Program-made: the position numbers and the translations under genes
The notes under the pieces: generated by a model
The model's database searches: none
Told to the model about the DNA's origin: nothing
The model's input: the letters and a program-made list of their open reading frames with translations, nothing else
Shown: in pieces, positions 4,588-8,595 of the stretch
Layout: the number at the start of each line of letters is the position of its first letter
How positions within the stretch are numbered: position 1 is the stretch's first letter
Source: Betaproteobacteria bacterium RIFCSPLOWO2_02_FULL_68_150
GTDB lineage: Bacteria > Pseudomonadota > Gammaproteobacteria > Burkholderiales > SG8-39
Assembly (NCBI GenBank): GCA_001771975.1
Contig: MERE01000037.1
Location: 1-8,595 of the forward strand
Reading direction: 5' to 3'
DNA length: 8,595 bases

Positions 4588-6008
4588 TGCAGCTCGCCTC
4601 GGTCCATTTCAGGCAGCGCGCCTCGGGCGCGCTCGCCGACGCTCACCTGCAGCGCACGCTCGAGCGCTTCGGCAGCGGTTTCGCCGACAAGCGCGCCGCG
4701 GCGCGCCAAGCCTACGGCGAAGGCGCGTTCGAGGAGTTGCGCGATGCCTGCGCCGTGATCCGCGACCGCGCGCTCGCCGACCTCGACGCCTGGCTGCTGC
4801 GCTTCGAGGAGGAAGCGACGCGCCGCGGCGCCAGCGTGCTCTGGGCCGAGGACGCCGCCGAGGCCTGCGCGCGGGTGCTCGAAATCTGCGCGCGGCACGG
4901 CCTGAGGAAGGCGATCAAGTCGAAGTCGATGCTCTCGGAGGAAGCCTCGCTCAACGAGGCGCTCGCCGCGGCCGGCGTGCAGCCCGTGGAGACCGATCTC
5001 GGCGAGTACATCCTGCAACTCGCGGGCGAGCCGCCGTCGCACATCATCGCGCCGGCGATCCACAAGGACCTGGGCCAGGTCGCGGAGCTTTTCGTCAAGC
5101 ACCACGGCCGGCCGAAGAGCGACGACATCGCGCAGATGACGCGCGAGGCGCGCGAGATGCTGCGGCCGCACTTTCTCTCGGCCGATCTCGGCATCTCGGG
5201 CGGCAACTTCCTGGTCGCGGAAACCGGGTCGGTGGCGATCGTCACCAACGAGGGCAACGGCCGCATGGTCACCACGCTGCCGCGCGTGCACATCGCGATC
5301 ACCGGCATCGAGAAGGTGATCCCCACGCTGGAGGACTTGTCGACGCTCAACCGCATCCTGCCGCGCTCGGCCACGGGACAGGAGATCGAGAACTACTTTT
5401 CCATCCTGACCGGTCCGAAGCGCGCCGGCGACACCGACGGACCCGAGCAGCTGTACGTCGTCCTGGTCGATAACGGCCGCACTCGTTTGGTCGGCAGCGT
5501 GCTGCAGGAGATGCTGCGTTGCATCCGCTGCGGCGCGTGCATGAACCATTGCCCGGTGTACCAGACCGTGGGCGGGCACAGCTATGGCTGGGTCTACCCC
5601 GGGCCGATGGGTTCGGTGCTGACGCCCGTGTTCCAGGGTCTCGAGAACGCGCTCGACCTGCCGCAGGCTGCGACGCTGTGCGGCGCCTGCCATGTCGCCT
5701 GCCCGGTGAAGATTCCCCTGCCCGAGCTGTTGCGCAGCCTGCGCGAGATGCAAACGCAGCGCGGCCTGCGCCCGTGGTCCGAGCGCGCCGCGTTTCGCGC
5801 CTGGGCGTTTGCGGCCGCGCGCCCGCGCCTCTACGCTCTGGCGACCCAATTCGCCGCGCGCGCGCTCAAGTGGATGGGCGGGCGCCGCGGCCGGATCGCG
5901 CGCCTGCCGCTCGCCGGTCGCGGCTGGACCGAAGGGCGCGACTTTCCTGCGCCCGAGGGGAAGACCTTCCGCGAGCTTTACCGTGGCGGCCAGCGGCACA
6001 AGACTTGA
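4587..6008 (+). CDS. lutB: Lactate utilization iron-sulfur protein LutB (LUD domain plus ferredoxin-like clusters)
   Basis: The 473-residue protein is of normal LutB/YkgF length. The N-terminal and middle part is the LUD domain (about 75-300), with KAIKSKSMLSEE (108-119), ETDLGEYILQLAGE (135-148), the segment GISGGNFLVAETGS (202-215), and LPRVHIAITGIEKVIP (231-246). Two [4Fe-4S] sites follow. C312-x2-C315-x2-C318-x3-C322-P forms the first, and LCGACHVACP (C365, C368, C372) contributes the second. A basic C-terminal tail follows. With LutA it forms the electron-transfer part of the lactate-to-pyruvate oxidising complex. The ATG overlaps the lutA stop by one base and has GGAGA about seven bases upstream, so the two are co-translated. 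The usual third gene, lutC, does not follow; the next gene overlaps by 26 bp and encodes a metal transporter. Confidence 0.94.
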   Translation: MQLASVHFRQRASGALADAHLQRTLERFGSGFADKRAAARQAYGEGAFEELRDACAVIRDRALADLDAWLLRFEEEATRRGASVLWAEDAAEACARVLEICARHGLRKAIKSKSMLSEEASLNEALAAAGVQPVETDLGEYILQLAGEPPSHIIAPAIHKDLGQVAELFVKHHGRPKSDDIAQMTREAREMLRPHFLSADLGISGGNFLVAETGSVAIVTNEGNGRMVTTLPRVHIAITGIEKVIPTLEDLSTLNRILPRSATGQEIENYFSILTGPKRAGDTDGPEQLYVVLVDNGRTRLVGSVLQEMLRCIRCGACMNHCPVYQTVGGHSYGWVYPGPMGSVLTPVFQGLENALDLPQAATLCGACHVACPVKIPLPELLRSLREMQTQRGLRPWSERAAFRAWAFAAARPRLYALATQFAARALKWMGGRRGRIARLPLAGRGWTEGRDFPAPEGKTFRELYRGGQRHKT

Positions 6009-6894
6009 GCGCTACGCCTGGCTCTCGGTCGCGGCCGCAGTGGCCACGATCGGAATCAAGACCGCTGCCTGGACCGTCACCGGCTCCGTCGGCCTGCTCT
6101 CGGATGCGCTCGAGTCGCTGATCAACCTGGCCGCGGCGCTGCTCGCGCTCGCCATGCTGCGCCTGGCCGCGGCGCCGCCGGACGAGGCGCATCCCTACGG
6201 GCGCTTCAAGGCCGAATACGTCGCCAGCGGCATCGAGGGTGCGCTCATCGTGCTGGCGGCAGGCAGCATCGCGTATGCCGCCGTGCCGCGCCTGCTGGCG
6301 CCGCAGCCGATCGAGGCCGCCGCGCTGGGCATCGGTTTATCGGTCTTTGCCTCGCTGATCAACCTCGGTGTGGCACTCGCGCTGCTCGCCGTGGGCCGGC
6401 GCGAGCAAAGCATCGCGCTGGAGGCTGACGGCCGCCATCTGATGACCGACGTGTGGACTTCGGCCGGCGTGGTCGCGGGCGTTGCCCTGGTCTGGGCCAC
6501 CGGCTGGCTGATCCTCGACCCGCTCATCGCGCTCGCGGTGGCAGTGCACATCGTCTGGACCGGCATCGGCCTGATGCGCCGCTCCTTTACCGGGCTGCTC
6601 GACGCGGCGATCGAGCCCGCGGAGCGCGCCGAGATGGAGAAGATCTTCGCCGAATACCGGCGCCGCTACCCGGTCCAGTTCCACGCCGTGCTCACGCGCC
6701 AGGCGGGGGCGCGGCGCTTCATCTCGTTCCACCTGCTCGTGCCGGATGCGTGGACGGTGGCGCAGGCGCACCAGCTCTCGGAGGAGATCGAGGAACGCAT
6801 CCGCTCGCTGGTGCCGAACGCGATCCTGTTCAGCCATCTCGAACCGATCTCGCACCCGTCCTCCTACGACGACATCAAGCTCGAGCGCTGGTAG
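5983..6894 (+). CDS. Cation diffusion facilitator (CDF) family transporter
   Basis: The 303-residue inner-membrane protein is of normal CDF length, exporting divalent metal (Zn, Fe, Co, Cd or Mn) in exchange for protons. About six hydrophobic segments span residues 12-30, 36-62, 82-100, 113-136, 157-175 and 178-198. The metal site residues are in DALES (D41, S45) of the second segment and HLMTD (H152, D156) of the fifth; the loop motif DEAHPYGRFKAEY is at 67-79. The cytoplasmic C-terminal domain (about 205-290) carries FISFHLLVP (H250) and FSHLEPISH (H285). Asp and Ser in the second-segment site differ from the H-x3-D of Zn/Cd exporters, so substrate is open. The GTG at 5983 is chosen because it is the nearest start before the LERYAWLS segment; it overlaps lutB by 26 bp. 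The 3' end overlaps mnmC, on the other strand, by 20 bp. Confidence 0.9.
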   Translation: MAASGTRLERYAWLSVAAAVATIGIKTAAWTVTGSVGLLSDALESLINLAAALLALAMLRLAAAPPDEAHPYGRFKAEYVASGIEGALIVLAAGSIAYAAVPRLLAPQPIEAAALGIGLSVFASLINLGVALALLAVGRREQSIALEADGRHLMTDVWTSAGVVAGVALVWATGWLILDPLIALAVAVHIVWTGIGLMRRSFTGLLDAAIEPAERAEMEKIFAEYRRRYPVQFHAVLTRQAGARRFISFHLLVPDAWTVAQAHQLSEEIEERIRSLVPNAILFSHLEPISHPSSYDDIKLERW

Positions 6895-8595
6895 CGCGGC
6901 GCAGGGCGCGCAGGAGGAACCTTCCCGGGTCGAGTGCCTCGGCGAGGCGCCCTTCGAGCGGCAGCGGCTCGCCCTCGAGCTGGCTCGCGAGCAGTTCGGC
7001 ACCCAGCCCTGCCCAGAGCAGGCCGCGCGAGCCGAAGGCAAAGCAGCCGAAAAGCCCTTCGCGGCGCGGCAGCGTCGCCAGGCGCGGGTTTTTCGGCGCC
7101 GCGACGTCCTCGTCGGCGAGCGCTCCGATGAGCGGCAGGCGGTCGGGCGCCACGGCGCGAAATCCCACCACGCCCTCGAGCGCCGCCGGGTCGAGGTCGG
7201 CGCCGGCGCCCGGCACGATGCGCGCCAGGCGCTCGAGATTGCCGGCGTGGCTCGAGGCGCGCGGCGCAGGATCGGCGTCGTCGAAGTCGTAGCTCGCGCC
7301 GGCGAGCGATTCACCATGGATCGCGGGCAGCACGAAGCCGCCGCGCAGCACCACGACGTGCGGCGCGACGAAGCGCTCGCCCGGCAGGAAGGTGATCTGG
7401 CCGCGCACGCGGCGGATGCGGATGGCGCGTGCCGGCGCGAGCTCTAGCGCTTCGGCCGCGTTGGCAAGCACCAGCACCGGCGCGCGCGCGATCGTGGCGC
7501 CGGCGCGGTCGAGCACCGCCCAGCTTTCGTCCGTGCGTGCGATGCGTGCCACCTCGCAGGCGAAGCGCGGCTCCAGGCGCGTGCCGGCAGCCGCCAGCTG
7601 CGCATCGATGAGCGAGAGCGGCTTGATCCAGCCGCTGGTGGGAAACCATGCGCCGCCCGCCGCCACGGGTACGCCCGCGTGCGCGCTCGCTTCGGCGCGC
7701 GTCGCGTACTGCGCGTAGTCGGGCGGCAGGCCGAGCGCCGCGATCGCGCCGCGCTGCGCCGCGTCCTCGCGCTCGTCGCGCGCCAGCTGCAGCACGCCGC
7801 ATTCGTCCCAGACGGGCGCTGCGGCGGCGGCCTCAAGCGCGCGCCAGCGCGAAAGCGCTGCGAGGAACCCGGCGCGCGTGAGCCGCGCGAAGAGGCTATC
7901 GTCCGGCGTCACGACCGGATGGAACACGCCGGCGTGGCGCCCCGGATCGCCCGCGGGCCGGCGCGCCTGGCGTTCGATCAGCGTCACCTGCCAGCCGCGC
8001 GCGCACAGCCGCTCGCTCACCGCTGCGCCCGCGATGCCGGCGCCGATGACGAGTGCGCGGCGTTCGCCGGGGGCAGCCGCATCGCGCCCGCTGCGAATGA
8101 CGCGCGCGTGCAGCATGTCGCGTTTTTTCGCGTAGCCCGGCCGTTTCTGCACTTCGAATCCGGCGCCCTGCAGCGCGTCGCGCACGGATGCGGCCGCGCT
8201 CCAGGTGGCCGCGGTCGCGCCGGGCGCACAGGCCCGCGCCACGATCCTGATCAGCTCGGGCGACCACAATTCCGGATTGCGCCGCGGCTCGAAGCCGTCG
8301 AGGAAAACCGCGTCGGCGGCAAGACGCAGCTCGCGCAGCGCGTGCGTCGCATCGGCGAACGCAAGCGTAAGCACTACGCGCCCGCCTTCGAATTCCAGGC
8401 GGTGCACACCGGGCACGAGCAGCGGCCAGGTAGCGTGCAGCTGCGCGGCGAGCGGCGCGAACTCAGGATGGCGTGCGTGCAGCTGCTCGAGATCGTGGCG
8501 CGCAAACGGGTGTTTCTCCACCGATACGAAATGCAGCCGCTCGCAACGCTCGGCGTCGCTGCGCCACGCATCCCAGGTGACGAGAAAGTTGAGTC
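6875..8595 (-). CDS. mnmC: Bifunctional tRNA mnm5s2U biosynthesis protein MnmC (5' end outside window)
   Basis: The visible 573 residues lack only the first part of the methyltransferase domain. They begin LNFLVTWDAWR at the window edge and continue RLHFVSVEKHPF, then ADAVFLDGFEPRRNPELWSP and KRPGYAKKRDMLHA, which end the SAM-dependent MnmC2 domain. The FAD-dependent MnmC1 domain follows, with VIGAGIAGAAVSERL and the LIER strand end (Rossmann fold), HPVVTPDDSLFARL, GWIKPLSLIDAQL, VRGQITFLPGE, IHGESLAGASYDFDD, GFRAVAPDRLPLIG and CFAFGSRGLLWAGLGAELLA near the C terminus. The enzyme removes the carboxymethyl group from cmnm5(s2)U34 of tRNA using FAD, then methylates the amine with SAM. In the fused form both halves are present here with no frame break. 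The stop (6875-6877) lies inside the CDF coding region. It looks intact and is a housekeeping gene. Confidence 0.95.
   Translation of the reverse strand, partial: LNFLVTWDAWRSDAERCERLHFVSVEKHPFARHDLEQLHARHPEFAPLAAQLHATWPLLVPGVHRLEFEGGRVVLTLAFADATHALRELRLAADAVFLDGFEPRRNPELWSPELIRIVARACAPGATAATWSAAASVRDALQGAGFEVQKRPGYAKKRDMLHARVIRSGRDAAAPGERRALVIGAGIAGAAVSERLCARGWQVTLIERQARRPAGDPGRHAGVFHPVVTPDDSLFARLTRAGFLAALSRWRALEAAAAAPVWDECGVLQLARDEREDAAQRGAIAALGLPPDYAQYATRAEASAHAGVPVAAGGAWFPTSGWIKPLSLIDAQLAAAGTRLEPRFACEVARIARTDESWAVLDRAGATIARAPVLVLANAAEALELAPARAIRIRRVRGQITFLPGERFVAPHVVVLRGGFVLPAIHGESLAGASYDFDDADPAPRASSHAGNLERLARIVPGAGADLDPAALEGVVGFRAVAPDRLPLIGALADEDVAAPKNPRLATLPRREGLFGCFAFGSRGLLWAGLGAELLASQLEGEPLPLEGRLAEALDPGRFLLRALRRATSARA

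Noticed and set aside
4260..5999. A 579-codon open frame on the minus strand opposite lutB
   Set aside because: It is antisense to a gene with clear Fe-S motifs and shows no family motif of its own. High G+C leaves few stops in this frame.
6195..7317. Minus-strand frames opposite the CDF gene
   Set aside because: They are antisense to transmembrane segments and the HPYG and HxxxD motifs of the transporter, and have no family features.

Overview
The window is G+C-rich, roughly two thirds by eye, with the codon use and gene families of a proteobacterium. MnmC, LutA/LutB with an IclR regulator, and remnants of the large ABC_sub_bind substrate-binding family together fit a betaproteobacterium (Burkholderiales-like) best. 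That assignment is an inference; there is no rRNA or other phylogenetic marker here.

The left part (1-3020) is a mosaic of broken genes and small accessory modules. On the minus strand are the first 122 codons of a class III nucleotide cyclase, which runs off the window edge, and a 61-codon reading frame that looks like a DsbA-fold/HCCA-isomerase gene collapsed to its two ends. On the plus strand are the last 24 codons of one ABC_sub_bind periplasmic binding protein, then a second such gene that has lost its middle and changed frame. These are followed by an intact overlapping pair: an AbiEii/DUF6036-like nucleotidyltransferase and a 73-residue helical protein. Next come a displaced 96-bp copy of the 3' end of the iclR gene found at 3022-3810, a minimal CRISPR (two identical 36-bp repeats, one 35-bp spacer, no cas genes), a low-information stretch, and the helix-turn-helix end of a truncated WYL-type regulator on the minus strand.

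The right part (3022-8595) is compact, intact and ordinary. An IclR-family regulator is divergent from lutA-lutB, the two iron-sulfur subunits of a lactate-utilisation complex. These overlap a cation diffusion facilitator gene, and no lutC is present. The convergent mnmC gene (tRNA wobble-uridine modification), whose 5' end lies outside the window, overlaps the 3' end of the transporter gene by 20 bp.

The likely functional logic is that IclR controls its own gene and the lutAB transcript from a 51-bp shared intergenic region, with the CDF gene co-transcribed by overlap. The left part reads as a recombination and decay zone that has caught defence-like fragments (CRISPR, WYL HTH, nucleotidyltransferase pair). 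I see no convincing complete novel system. The nucleotidyltransferase/small-protein pair and the one-spacer CRISPR beside a WYL remnant are the best candidates for a second look.
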